Source: JAIBJN01 sp035762005 (GTDB taxonomy: Bacteria > Actinomycetota > Thermoleophilia > Gaiellales > Gaiellaceae). From it: a stretch of 64,000 nt of DNA. The stretch spans positions 1 through 64,000 of the forward strand of contig DASTQA010000039.1 in assembly GCA_035762005.1 (NCBI GenBank), written 5' to 3'. This document shows, piece by piece, positions 36,453-45,189 of this stretch (position 1 is the stretch's first letter; each line of letters opens with the position of its first letter). The translations under genes were made by a program, and so were the position numbers. The notes beneath the pieces were generated by a model that did not search any database, was not told the origin of the DNA, and saw nothing but the letters and a program-made list of their open reading frames with translations.

Positions 36453-38096
36453 CTAGCCGACGGCCGCCGCCACCCGGCCCCGCTGCCGGGCCCGCTCGAG
36501 GGCGGCGCCGACGAAGTCGCGGAAGAGGGGCGCCGGCCGCGTGGGCCGCGACTTGAACTCCGGGTGGAACTGGCTCGCGACGAACCACGGGTGGTCGGGG
36601 AGCTCGACGATCTCGACGAGCCGGCCCGACTGGAACGTGCCCGAGACGACGAGGCCCGCGTCGACGAGGCCCTGCCGGAAGTGGTTGTTGACCTCGTAGC
36701 GGTGGCGGTGGCGCTCGTGGACGACGGTCTCGCCGTAGGCGGCGTGCGCCTTCGTCCCCTCGACGAGCTCGACCGCGTCCGCGCCGAGGCGCATCGTGCC
36801 GCCGAGGTCCTCGATCTCCTTCTGTTCGGGCAGGAGGTCGATGACCGGGAACGGTGTCTCCGGGTCCATCTCGGTCGAGTTGGCGCCGTCGAGCCCGACC
36901 ACGTGGCGGGCGAACTCCGAGACCGCCACCTGCATCCCCAGGCAGATGCCGAGATAGGGGACGCCCCGCTCGCGCGCGACCCGGCAGGCGGTGATCTTCC
37001 CCTCCCAGCCCCGCGACCCGAAGCCCCCGGGGACGAGCACGCCGTCGACGCCGTCGAGCTCCTCGGCTGCCTCCTCGAGGCTCATCCCCTCGGCGTCGAA
37101 CCAGCGCACGCTCACGTTGACGCGGTGGTGGATGCCCGCGTGCTTGAGCGCCTCGTGGACGGAGAGGTAGGCGTCGTGGAGCTTCACGTACTTGCCGACG
37201 AGGGCGATGACGACCTCGCCCTCGCGCTCGGAGATCCGGCGCGCGAGCTCGTCCCACTCCCCGAGCTCGGGCTCGACGTCGGGGAGGCCGAGCTTGCGCG
37301 CGACGAGCGTGTCCAGCCCCTCGGCCCGCAGCGCCTGCGGGACGAGGTAGACGTCGCTCACGTCCTCGTTCGCGATCACGGCCTCGGCGTCGACGTCGGC
37401 GAAAAGCGCGATCTTCTCGCGGATGTCGCGCGAGAGCGGGTCCGCCGACCGGCAGATGACGACGTCGGGGTGGATGCCGATGCGGCGCAGCTCGTTCACC
37501 GAGTGCTGGGTCGGCTTCGTCTTGAGCTCGCCGGCGGTCTCGATGAAGGGCACGAAGGTGACGTGCAGGTAGAGGACGTTCTCGGGCCCGACCTCGCGGC
37601 GGAACTGCCGGATCGCCTCGAGGAACGGGAGCGACTCGATGTCGCCGACGGTGCCCCCGATCTCGGAGATGACGACGTCGGTGTCCGAGACGCTCGCCAC
37701 GCGGCGGATCCGCTCCTTGATCTCGTTCGTGACGTGCGGGATCACCTGGACGGTGGAGCCCAGGTACTCCCCCTTGCGCTCCTTGCGGATGACCGCGTAC
37801 CAGATCGAGCCGGAGGTGTGGTTCGCGTTGCGGGAGAAGTTCTCGTCGATGAAGCGCTCGTAGTGCCCGATGTCGAGGTCGGTCTCGGCGCCGTCCTCGG
37901 TGACGAAGACCTCGCCGTGCTGGAACGGGCTCATCGTCCCGGGGTCGACGTTGAGGTACGGGTCGAACTTCTGCACCTGGACGCGGAGGCCCCGGGCCTT
38001 CAGCAGCCGCCCGAGCGACGCCGCGCTGATGCCCTTGCCGAGCGACGAGACGACGCCGCCCGTCACGAACACGTACTTCGTCGGCCGCTCTCTCAC
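36453..38096 (-). CDS. pyrG: CTP synthase
   Basis: Makes CTP from UTP, ATP and glutamine. The 547-residue protein begins with the synthetase domain (KYVFVTGGVVSSLGKGISAA; KFDPYLNVDPGTM). The class I glutamine amidotransferase domain follows, with the nucleophile Cys in YLGICLGMQ and the His-Glu pair in FHPEF. Length and motifs are canonical. It overlaps the upstream GT2/MraY-like fusion by 4 nt and closes the block conserved with Mycobacterium Rv1694-Rv1699. Confidence 0.98.
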   Translation of the reverse strand: MRERPTKYVFVTGGVVSSLGKGISAASLGRLLKARGLRVQVQKFDPYLNVDPGTMSPFQHGEVFVTEDGAETDLDIGHYERFIDENFSRNANHTSGSIWYAVIRKERKGEYLGSTVQVIPHVTNEIKERIRRVASVSDTDVVISEIGGTVGDIESLPFLEAIRQFRREVGPENVLYLHVTFVPFIETAGELKTKPTQHSVNELRRIGIHPDVVICRSADPLSRDIREKIALFADVDAEAVIANEDVSDVYLVPQALRAEGLDTLVARKLGLPDVEPELGEWDELARRISEREGEVVIALVGKYVKLHDAYLSVHEALKHAGIHHRVNVSVRWFDAEGMSLEEAAEELDGVDGVLVPGGFGSRGWEGKITACRVARERGVPYLGICLGMQVAVSEFARHVVGLDGANSTEMDPETPFPVIDLLPEQKEIEDLGGTMRLGADAVELVEGTKAHAAYGETVVHERHRHRYEVNNHFRQGLVDAGLVVSGTFQSGRLVEIVELPDHPWFVASQFHPEFKSRPTRPAPLFRDFVGAALERARQRGRVAAAVG

Positions 38097-39313
38097 GCGC
38101 GCCTTCCCAGGCGGTCGAGCTCCCGCAGGCCCGGAGCGCGCTCGACGAGGCGCCCGAGGGACGTTCGCTCTCCGAGGAGGGTGAGGCCGGCGAGGGCGCC
38201 GATCGCGGCCCAGCGGCTCCGTCCGTGGAGGCGTTCCACGGACTTCAACCCTAGCATGGCCCCGAAGGCATTCGCTCCTGCGTCCCCCAGCATCGTCCTC
38301 TCGCGGAGATCGTAGGGAAGGAGGAGGACGGCGAGCCGGACCGGGGCGTCCAGGGGCGCCGCCGCGAGGAGGTAGGCCTTGAGCGCGCGGCCGGGCTTCG
38401 TGTCGAGCTGGTTGAGGGCGTTCGCCGCGAGCGCGACGAGGAGCGCGCCGCTCGCCGAGCGCGTCCGCACGAGGCCGGCGAGCGGGATGCCCACGAGCTT
38501 CGCGACGCCGGTCGTCCGGCGGGCGCGGAGGTGCTCCCGGAAGCCGCGCTCATCGCCCCCGTAGGCGTCGTCGAGGAAGCCGAGCAGCATGACGAGGGTG
38601 ACCCCCGGATCGCCCTCGGAGGCGGTCGTCCAGCCGACGAGCGGGAGGCGGAGACCCCGGTGGTTGAGCGCGAGCGGGCCCGCCGCGACGAGCGCGTCGA
38701 GGAGCTGGCGCCCCCGGTGGGCGAAGCCGCGGGGGTCGCGGCGCGTCGGGCGGTGGTCGAGGTCGAGCTCGACCTCCTCGAACCGGAGCCCGGCGCGCAG
38801 CGCGTCGATCGTCATCCGCACCTCGCAGCCGAAGCCCGGGGCGAGCGGGAAGCAGGCGGCGCGCGCTCGCGCGCTCACGAGCCGCTGGCCCGAGAGGGGC
38901 TCGCGCACGAGGACGCCCGTGCGGAGGCGGATCAGGCCGCGGGCGACCCGCTTGGCGATGCCGAAGCCGCCGCCGGCGCGCCGCCGGAACGCGGCCACGG
39001 CGAGGTCGGCGCCGCTCCCGGCCAGCGGCCAGAGCGAGCCGCGGAGGTCAGCGTCGCAGAGGAGCAGGGGCCCGGGAGGGGCGGCCCGCTCCCCCGCCGA
39101 CAGCGCCTCCCCCTTGCCGAGGCGCTCCAGGCGGACGACCGCGGCGCCCGCGGCCTCCGCGCGCTCGGCCGTCCGGTCGCGCGAGCGCCCGTCGACGACG
39201 ATCACCTCGGCGCCGCGGAAGTCCTCCCGCAGCGCGGCGACCGTCGCGCCGATCCGCTCTTCCTCGTCGCGCGCGGCGACGAGGATCGTGAGCGCCTCGA
39301 GGGCGCTACTCAC
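38093..39313 (-). CDS. fusion of GT2 glycosyltransferase and MraY/WecA-like membrane domain
   Basis: A 406-residue protein. Residues 1-200 are a GT2/GT-A domain (LTILVAARDEEERIGATVAA, EVIVVDGRSRDRTAE, DADLRGS), as in dolichol-phosphate-mannose/GPGS-type enzymes. Residues 230-390 contain short hydrophobic spans with MraY-type signatures: LLGFLDDAYGGD, NALNQLDTKPGRALK and TMLGDAGANAFGAMLG, corresponding to the Asp-Asp, NxxNxxD and GDxG motifs of polyprenyl-phosphate sugar-phosphate transferases. The membrane part is shorter than a full MraY, so it may be reduced. It sits between steB (8-nt overlap) and pyrG (4-nt overlap), suggesting a cell-envelope role. The substrate is unknown. Confidence 0.75.
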   Translation of the reverse strand: MSSALEALTILVAARDEEERIGATVAALREDFRGAEVIVVDGRSRDRTAERAEAAGAAVVRLERLGKGEALSAGERAAPPGPLLLCDADLRGSLWPLAGSGADLAVAAFRRRAGGGFGIAKRVARGLIRLRTGVLVREPLSGQRLVSARARAACFPLAPGFGCEVRMTIDALRAGLRFEEVELDLDHRPTRRDPRGFAHRGRQLLDALVAAGPLALNHRGLRLPLVGWTTASEGDPGVTLVMLLGFLDDAYGGDERGFREHLRARRTTGVAKLVGIPLAGLVRTRSASGALLVALAANALNQLDTKPGRALKAYLLAAAPLDAPVRLAVLLLPYDLRERTMLGDAGANAFGAMLGLKSVERLHGRSRWAAIGALAGLTLLGERTSLGRLVERAPGLRELDRLGRRA

Positions 39314-40220
39314 CTTCGACCGAGACGGGGTCGACCGGGGGGATGACGCCGTCCGCCTCGTCGCCGAGGCCGTAGTGGCCGGGCTCGGCTCCGGCGAGCA
39401 AGAGCGCGAGCGCCAGCCGCCCCGCCTGCGTGTCGACGTCGTCGACGCTCGAGATTCCCTGGTCGCGGTAGAGCTCGATCGCCTCGGGCGTGTCGTCCGA
39501 GGCCGCGACCCCGACGACCGGAACCTCCCCCGTGTCGAGACCCCGGACGAGGCCCTCCATGAGCGAGACGGTCGGCGCCGTCTCGGCCTCGCCGTCGTCG
39601 GCGGGCGACCAGCTGAGGGCGACGACCGCGGACTCGACCGGAAGCGCGCTCGAGCCCGAGCGCTCCTCGACGAGCCGGGTGGAGAGCGCGTCCCAGAGCG
39701 GCGTCTCGCCGCCGCTCACGAGCTCGAGCCCGAGGTCGCGGCCGAGGTCGAAGAAGTCCTCGCCGTCGTCCGCGTAGCCCGCCAGCACCTCGTCGCCCTC
39801 GAAGGCCGCGTGCAGGTCCTCCCCGTCCACCGGGACGTCGAGGGCGACGACGCGCGCCGGCGCTCCCGCGTCGGCGTCCGCGAGCGCGCCCTCGATCTCC
39901 GCCCGCACGCTTCCCTCGGCCGGGCCGAGGAAGAGCACGGCGACCCTCGCGCCCTCCAGGCGGTCCTCCATGAGCGCGGGGTAGGCGCGCGCGAGGAGCT
40001 CCTCGGAGGCCTCGCCTCGGCGCTCGGCCACCTCCCCGGCGGCGCGCGCGGCCTCGAGGTCCTGTCCGAGGCGCTGGTTCTCGCTCCGGAGCAGCTCCTC
40101 CTCCAGCCCCTCGCCCGCGTCCGTCACGCGGCCCGAGATGGCGACGCCGAGGAGGATCCCGACGGCCAGCGCGACGAACACGGCCGCGAGCGAGGCGACG
40201 TGGTAGCGCAGGCCGAACAC
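39306..40220 (-). CDS. steB: SteB/MctB-family envelope protein (annotated copper transporter family)
   Basis: The 304-residue protein has a short cytoplasmic start (FGLRYHVASLAAVF), one transmembrane helix to about residue 30 and a coiled-coil-like stretch (EGLEEELLRSENQRLGQDLE). An extracytoplasmic domain follows. This is the MctB (Rv1698)/SteB family. In Corynebacterium, SteB works with SteA in cell wall growth, and in Mycobacterium MctB was linked to copper. Position between steA and pyrG is conserved. No copper-binding cysteine cluster is seen. Confidence 0.85.
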   Translation of the reverse strand: MFGLRYHVASLAAVFVALAVGILLGVAISGRVTDAGEGLEEELLRSENQRLGQDLEAARAAGEVAERRGEASEELLARAYPALMEDRLEGARVAVLFLGPAEGSVRAEIEGALADADAGAPARVVALDVPVDGEDLHAAFEGDEVLAGYADDGEDFFDLGRDLGLELVSGGETPLWDALSTRLVEERSGSSALPVESAVVALSWSPADDGEAETAPTVSLMEGLVRGLDTGEVPVVGVAASDDTPEAIELYRDQGISSVDDVDTQAGRLALALLLAGAEPGHYGLGDEADGVIPPVDPVSVEGE

Positions 40221-40237
40221 GGGGCCAGCCTAGATGG

Positions 40238-40669
40238 TCAGAGGGAGGCGGCGGTCTGGCAGAGGTCGCGCAGGCGCGTGAGCGCGCGCTCGGGCAGGCT
40301 GCGCGCGCCCTCGGCGAGGAGCCGGAGCCAGGGGCCTGACACGAACGTCGTCGCCCGGGTCTTCCCCGTCCCCGCGTTGTCGAGGAGCACGCCGGCCTCG
40401 AGCCCCTGGCGGACGTCGTGCCAGCGGAGCTCGTAGCCGTCCACGACCCGCGTGACGACGACCAGCCCCTCGCCCTCGGGCCGGCGCAGGAGGCCGGGCG
40501 CCTTGCCGCGGACGACCTCCCAGCGCGCGTCCTCGGCGAGCCCCCGGCGGTCCGGGCGCACGCCCGTGTAGCCCGGCCACCAGTCGGGGAGGTGGTACGG
40601 CTCCGAGACGAGCGCCCACACGTCGGCGCGCGGCGACGAGAGCACGCCGCTCGCCTCGACGCGGCTCAT
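40238..40669 (-). CDS. SRPBCC family protein
   Basis: A 143-residue START/Bet v1-like domain. The opening RVEASGVLSSPRADVWALVS with PYHLPDWWPG is typical of the polyketide cyclase/SRPBCC family, which binds hydrophobic ligands in a deep cavity. It overlaps the steA stop by 4 nt (ATGA) and precedes steB by 17 nt. It has no counterpart in the Mycobacterium version of this block. A lipid carrier or sensor role is a guess. Confidence 0.82.
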   Translation of the reverse strand: MSRVEASGVLSSPRADVWALVSEPYHLPDWWPGYTGVRPDRRGLAEDARWEVVRGKAPGLLRRPEGEGLVVVTRVVDGYELRWHDVRQGLEAGVLLDNAGTGKTRATTFVSGPWLRLLAEGARSLPERALTRLRDLCQTAASL

Positions 40670-41802
40670 TCCAGACCGAGGAGAGACCGCAGGCGCGAGA
40701 CGAGGAGCGAGGCGAGGCGCCGGAGCTCGGGCGAGGCGACGAGGACGGCCGCGACGACGGCGACGGTCGCGAAGGCGAACGCGAGCACCATCGAGATCCC
40801 GACCCGCGGCCGGAAGAGGCGCGAGACGCCGCGGGCGTCGACGAGCTTCTCACCCACCCGCAGGCGGGTGAGGAAGGTCGAGGACATCCCCGCGCGGTTC
40901 CGCTCGAGGAACTCGATCAGGTTGAAGCGCGTGCCGACGGCGACGATCAGCTCGGCGCCCTTCTCGTAGGCGAGCAGCATGGCCACGTCCTCGGAGAGCC
41001 CGGGCGTGGCGATCACGGTCGACGGGAGCCCCAGCCGGTCGAGGCGGTCACGGCCCGGCGCCCACCCGTCGGCGTAGGCGTGGACGACGAGCTCCGCGCC
41101 GCTCTGGAGCGTCTTGTCCGTGACGGAGTCCATGTCGCCGACGATCACGTCCGGCTTGTAGCCCGCCGCCACGAGCGCGTCCGCGCCGCCGTCGACGCCG
41201 ACGAGCACCGGCCTGAAGTCGGCGACGTACGGGCCGACGATGGCGAGGTCGCGCTTCGTCTCGGGGCTCCGCGCGACGACGAGCGTGTGGCGGTCGCGGA
41301 AGCGCGTCCGCAGCTGCGGCATGTGGACGTGCTCGGAGAGGAGGGCGGTCTCCTCGCGGAGGAGGCGCAGCGTGTTCTCGGCGAAGGCCTCGAGCGCCTC
41401 CGTCACGCGCCCGCGCTGCTCGTCGAGGTCGCGCGCGAGCTCGTCGGCCGCGCGCGCGCGGCCGACCACGAGCCGCGTGCCGTTGCGGAAGAGGCTCGAG
41501 CCGCGCACGACGAGCGGCTCCCCGTCCTTCACCTCCTCGAAGAGCTCGGCACCGGGGGCGTCGATGAGGCAGACGCCGCCGCGGACGAGCGCGAGCGGGC
41601 CGGCGTTCGGGTAGGCGCCGGTGGACGACTGCGCGACGTTGACGACGACCCGGACGCCGCTCTCGAGCAGCTCCTCGGCCGAGATCCGGTCGAGGTCGGG
41701 GTGGTCGATGATGGCGATGTCGTCCGGGCGCAGCCGCTTGACCAGGCGCTTCGTGCGCCGGTCGAGGCGGGCGGTTCCGGTGTACTCGACGAACGTCGCC
41801 AT
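40666..41802 (-). CDS. steA: putative cytokinetic ring protein SteA
   Basis: The 378-residue protein matches the Rv1697/SteA family. The N-terminal part has LRPDDIAIIDHPDLDRISAE and QSSTGAYPNAGPL. The middle holds a thiamine-pyrophosphokinase-like domain (FRPVLVGVDGGADAL, KPDVIVGDMDSV). A C-terminal transmembrane helix (about residues 335-358) is present. In Corynebacterium SteA localises to the division septum and acts with SteB. The nucleotide-binding residues look kept, but the reaction is unknown. It starts 9 nt after recN. Confidence 0.9.
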   Translation of the reverse strand: MATFVEYTGTARLDRRTKRLVKRLRPDDIAIIDHPDLDRISAEELLESGVRVVVNVAQSSTGAYPNAGPLALVRGGVCLIDAPGAELFEEVKDGEPLVVRGSSLFRNGTRLVVGRARAADELARDLDEQRGRVTEALEAFAENTLRLLREETALLSEHVHMPQLRTRFRDRHTLVVARSPETKRDLAIVGPYVADFRPVLVGVDGGADALVAAGYKPDVIVGDMDSVTDKTLQSGAELVVHAYADGWAPGRDRLDRLGLPSTVIATPGLSEDVAMLLAYEKGAELIVAVGTRFNLIEFLERNRAGMSSTFLTRLRVGEKLVDARGVSRLFRPRVGISMVLAFAFATVAVVAAVLVASPELRRLASLLVSRLRSLLGLE

Positions 41803-41811
41803 GGGCGCCCC

Positions 41812-43461
41812 TTACCCCCGCCTGACGGCGGAGAGGAACTCGGCGCCGCCCAGCATACGTTCCAGCTCGTCCCGCCGCTCCGCGTCGGACAGCCGCTCGA
41901 TGCGCGTGTGCGTGGGGTCGCCCGGCACCTTCTCGACGCGGAAGTGCGCCTCGGCGGCGCTCGCGATCTGCGGGAGGTGCGTGATCGTGAGGACCTGCGC
42001 GCACCCGGCCAGCCGGGCGAGGGCGTCCGCGACCGCGTGAGCCGTCCGGCCGCCGATGCCCGCGTCGATCTCGTCGAAGACGAGCGTCGGCTCGCCGGCC
42101 GACGCGTGCGCGACGGCGCGGAGGGCGAGCGCGACGCGGGAGAGCTCCCCGCCGGAGGCGGTCTCGGCCGCGGGCGCGAACGGGAGCCCGGCGTTCGGCC
42201 GGACGAGGAACGCGACGCCGTCGACCCCGGTCGGGCCCGGCTCGCGCGCGTCGAGCTCGACGCGGAACTCCCCGTCCCCCATGCCCAGCCCCTCGAGCTC
42301 GCGGGCCACGGCCGCCGCGAAGGCGGACGACGCCGCGGCGCGTGCGGCCGAGAGGCCGGACGAGAGCTCCTCGACGCGGCGCTCCTGCTCCTCGACGGCC
42401 CGCTCCGCCGCCGCCGCGGGGTCGACGCCCGCGTCGACCTGCTCCAGCTCGGCCCGCGCGGCGGCGGCGCGCGCGAGCAGGCTCTCGGTCGTCGCGGCGG
42501 CGAAGCGCCTGCGCGTCTCCGCGAGGCGCTCGAGCTCCGACTCGAGCGCCTCCAGCCGGCCGGGCTCGGCCTCGAGCGAGGCGAGGAAGCCCCGCAGGGT
42601 CGAGGCGGCCTCGCGGACGCGGATGCCGGCCTCGTCGAGCTCGGCGGCGACCTCGGCGAGCTCGGGCGCGAGCGCGACGACGGCCTCGAGGGCGCTGCCG
42701 GCCGCGGCGACGCGCTCGGCCGCCCCCGCCGCCTCGCCGCCCTCCGGCGAGAGCGCCTCGGCCGCGGCGACGGCGGCCTCGGCCAGCTCGGTGACGTGCC
42801 GCAGCCGCTCCCGCTCGGCGAGGAGGCGCTCCTCGGCCTCCGGCTCGATCCCCTCCGTGCGCGCGACGAGCTCGCGCAGCTCGTCGAGGCGGCCGGCCCG
42901 GTCGGCGGCGGCCGCCGCGAGCTCGTCCCGCCGCCGCCGGAGCGACTGGAGCTCCCGCCAGGCGCGCGCGAGCTGCGAGCGGCGGCGAACCTGGTCCTCG
43001 CCGACGAACGCGTCGAGGACGTCGAGCTGGTGCGACGGGCGGGCGAGCCGGCGCTGCTCGAACTGGCCCGACATCGCGAGCAGGCGCTCCACGAGCCGCG
43101 CGAGGTCCTCGCGCGGCACGGCCCGCCCCCAGGCGTAGGCGCGCGTGCGCCCGTCGGCGAACACCCGCCGGGCGGCGACGAGCCCCTCCTCCCCGCCCGG
43201 CCGCAGCTCGGCGATCGCGTCGAGCCCCGGCTCGTCGAGGATCCCGTCGGGCAGGTCGAACTCGGCCTCGACGTAGGCCTCCTCGGCGCCGGGACCGAGG
43301 TAGCCGGCGTCGCCCGGCGCGCCGAGCAGGAGCCCGATCGCCTGGGCGAGGATCGTCTTCCCGGCCCCGGTCTCGCCCGTGACCGCGTTGAGCCCGGGCG
43401 CGAAGGCCAGGTCGGCCTCGCGGATGAGCACGAAGCTCTCGATGCGAAGGCGGCGCAGCAC
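41812..43461 (-). CDS. recN: DNA repair protein RecN
   Basis: An SMC-like ATPase for double-strand-break repair, 549 residues. Walker A is GETGAGKTILAQAIGLLLG near residue 30. A long coiled coil spans about residues 150-370. The ABC signature (TASGGELSRVALALRA) and Walker B (PTLVFDEIDAGIGG) lie near the C-terminus. Although recN is SOS-induced in many bacteria, I see no GAAC-N4-GTTC box directly upstream; it follows nadK by 10 nt in an operon. Confidence 0.97.
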   Translation of the reverse strand: MLRRLRIESFVLIREADLAFAPGLNAVTGETGAGKTILAQAIGLLLGAPGDAGYLGPGAEEAYVEAEFDLPDGILDEPGLDAIAELRPGGEEGLVAARRVFADGRTRAYAWGRAVPREDLARLVERLLAMSGQFEQRRLARPSHQLDVLDAFVGEDQVRRRSQLARAWRELQSLRRRRDELAAAAADRAGRLDELRELVARTEGIEPEAEERLLAERERLRHVTELAEAAVAAAEALSPEGGEAAGAAERVAAAGSALEAVVALAPELAEVAAELDEAGIRVREAASTLRGFLASLEAEPGRLEALESELERLAETRRRFAAATTESLLARAAAARAELEQVDAGVDPAAAAERAVEEQERRVEELSSGLSAARAAASSAFAAAVARELEGLGMGDGEFRVELDAREPGPTGVDGVAFLVRPNAGLPFAPAAETASGGELSRVALALRAVAHASAGEPTLVFDEIDAGIGGRTAHAVADALARLAGCAQVLTITHLPQIASAAEAHFRVEKVPGDPTHTRIERLSDAERRDELERMLGGAEFLSAVRRG

Positions 43462-43471
43462 GGAGCCCCGC

Positions 43472-44260
43472 CTAGGGGAAGACCTCGTGGTAGCGGGAGA
43501 AGAACGTCACGCCGGGGAGCACGGCGAGATGGGCGCTCTCGTCCCCGACCCTCACGGCGATCCGGCCGTCGCGCTCGAGCTCCGTGACGACGTTTCCGTC
43601 GACGAGGACCGTCACCGCATGCGCGGGCGAGCGGTTCGTGATGCGCAGGTCGAGCCCGCGAGGCACGACGAGCGGACGCTGGTGGAGCGAGTGCGGGGCG
43701 ACGTACGTCGCCGCCATCGCCTCCAGCCCCCAGACCATGACGGGGCCGCCGTTCGAGAGGTTGTACGCCGTCGAGCCCGACGGCGTGCAGCAGATCGCGC
43801 CGTCGCAGGGCTGGTCGGCGAGGCGCTCGCCGCCGATCTCCCAGCCCAGGTCGACCATGCGCCCCGGCCGCGAGCTCGTGACGACGACGTCGTTCACGGC
43901 CGGATGCGACTCGTCGTCGAGGCGGGCCTCGAGCGTGCAGAGATCGACGACGCGGAACTCGCCGCGGAGGGCGCGCTCGAGCGCCTCCCCGAGTCGCTCC
44001 TGGCCGACGGTCGTCAGGAAGCCGACCCGCCCGAAGTTGACGCCGAAGACCGGCGTGCCCGTGCCCAGCGTCGCGCGGAGCGCTCGGAGCATCGTGCCGT
44101 CGCCGCCGAGCACGAGGACGAGGTCGAGCCCGCCCTCCTCGACCGTGCCGATCTCGATCCCGGCCGCGGCGGCGGCCTCCTCGACGCGCGCGCGAGCCTC
44201 GGTGACGGCCTGGCGGCGGCCGTGCGTCTCCATCACTCCGAGCCTGCGGACCTCGGGCAC
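43472..44260 (-). CDS. nadK: NAD kinase
   Basis: Phosphorylates NAD to NADP. The 262-residue protein has the GGDGT motif in LVLGGDGTMLRA near residue 55, NFGRVGFLTTV, the NDVV motif in HPAVNDVVVTS, and CTPSGSTAYNLSNGGP. A GTG at 44260 is chosen, giving EVRRLGVMETHGRR at the start, which fits the usual first strand. tlyA ends 5 nt upstream and recN starts 10 nt downstream, as in Mycobacterium. Confidence 0.96.
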   Translation of the reverse strand: MPEVRRLGVMETHGRRQAVTEARARVEEAAAAAGIEIGTVEEGGLDLVLVLGGDGTMLRALRATLGTGTPVFGVNFGRVGFLTTVGQERLGEALERALRGEFRVVDLCTLEARLDDESHPAVNDVVVTSSRPGRMVDLGWEIGGERLADQPCDGAICCTPSGSTAYNLSNGGPVMVWGLEAMAATYVAPHSLHQRPLVVPRGLDLRITNRSPAHAVTVLVDGNVVTELERDGRIAVRVGDESAHLAVLPGVTFFSRYHEVFP

Positions 44261-44265
44261 CGCGC

Positions 44266-44994
44266 CTACCCGTCCGCGTCGGCGAGGTAGAGGAGCGACT
44301 CGACGTTCCCCTTCGGCCCGCGGAGGGACGACTCCGTCGCGCCGAGGATCCGCGCGCCCCACGACGGCGCCGCCGATGCGACCTCGTCGACGACGCGCCG
44401 GCGGACGGCGGGGTCCCGGACGACGCCGCCCTTGCCGACCTCGGCCGGGCCCGCCTCGAACTGCGGCTTGACGAGGACGACCGCGCGCCAGCCCGGCGCT
44501 GCGCACGCGAGCGCCGGGGGCAGCGCCTTCGCGAGACCGACGAAGGAGACGTCGCAGGTGACGAACGTCGGCCGGAAGGGCAAGTCCTCGCAGCGGAGGT
44601 GACGGACGTTCACCCGCTCGAGCACGGTCACGCGCGGGTCGCCGCGCAGGCGTGGGTGGAGCTGTCCGTAGCCGACGTCCAGCGCGCAGACCCGCGCGGC
44701 GCCGGCCTGGAGGAGGCAGTCGGTGAAGCCGCCGGTCGAGGCGCCGACGTCGAGGCAGTCCTCGCCGGCGACGTCGATGCCGAGCTCCTCGAGCGCGTGC
44801 GCGAGCTTCTCGCCGCCCCGCGACACGAAGCGCGGCCGCTCGGCGACCTCGAGGTCGGCTCCCTCCTCGACCTGCTCCCCGGCCTTCGTGAACCCCTTGA
44901 CACGGCCCGCGAGCACGAGCGCCTGCGCCTGCGAGCGGGTCTCGGCGAGGCCGCGCTCCACGAGCAGCACGTCCAGCCGCTTCTTCGCGCTCAC
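44266..44994 (-). CDS. tlyA: TlyA family rRNA (cytidine-2'-O)-methyltransferase
   Basis: TlyA methylates 16S C1409 and 23S C1920 in mycobacteria, and its loss gives capreomycin resistance there. The 242-residue protein begins with an S4-like RNA-binding domain (KKRLDVLLVERGLAETRSQA). The FtsJ-type methyltransferase domain follows, with SAM motif CLDVGASTGGFTDCLLQAGA and catalytic-tetrad elements FVSRGGEKL, VTCDVSFV and VLVKPQFEAG. It starts the nadK-recN-steA-steB-pyrG run. The 195 nt upstream hold no gene I can support. Confidence 0.95.
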   Translation of the reverse strand: MSAKKRLDVLLVERGLAETRSQAQALVLAGRVKGFTKAGEQVEEGADLEVAERPRFVSRGGEKLAHALEELGIDVAGEDCLDVGASTGGFTDCLLQAGAARVCALDVGYGQLHPRLRGDPRVTVLERVNVRHLRCEDLPFRPTFVTCDVSFVGLAKALPPALACAAPGWRAVVLVKPQFEAGPAEVGKGGVVRDPAVRRRVVDEVASAAPSWGARILGATESSLRGPKGNVESLLYLADADG

Positions 44995-45189
44995 GGCGGG
45001 AGCGTACCCGCTCGGCGGGCGTCGGAACTGTCACGAATCCGCGCCCCCGAGGCGGGAGCGGGCTCGAGCCGAACGGTCGGCGTGCGCCGCGGCGCCGCCG
45101 CGCGACCTCGACAAAGGTGGGCCTCGCCGGCGTCCGGCCCTCCCAGCCGCCGGGCCGCGCAGACGCGAGTCCGCGCGCGACCCGGATCG

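Noticed and set aside
41812..43561. SOS box expected before recN
   Set aside because: No GAAC-N4-GTTC occurs between nadK and recN or just upstream. recN appears to be read from the tlyA-nadK operon.
44995..45189. 195-nt gap upstream of tlyA
   Set aside because: Frames here are short and Arg-rich. No hairpin, RNA or gene was convincing, so it is left as promoter/terminator space.
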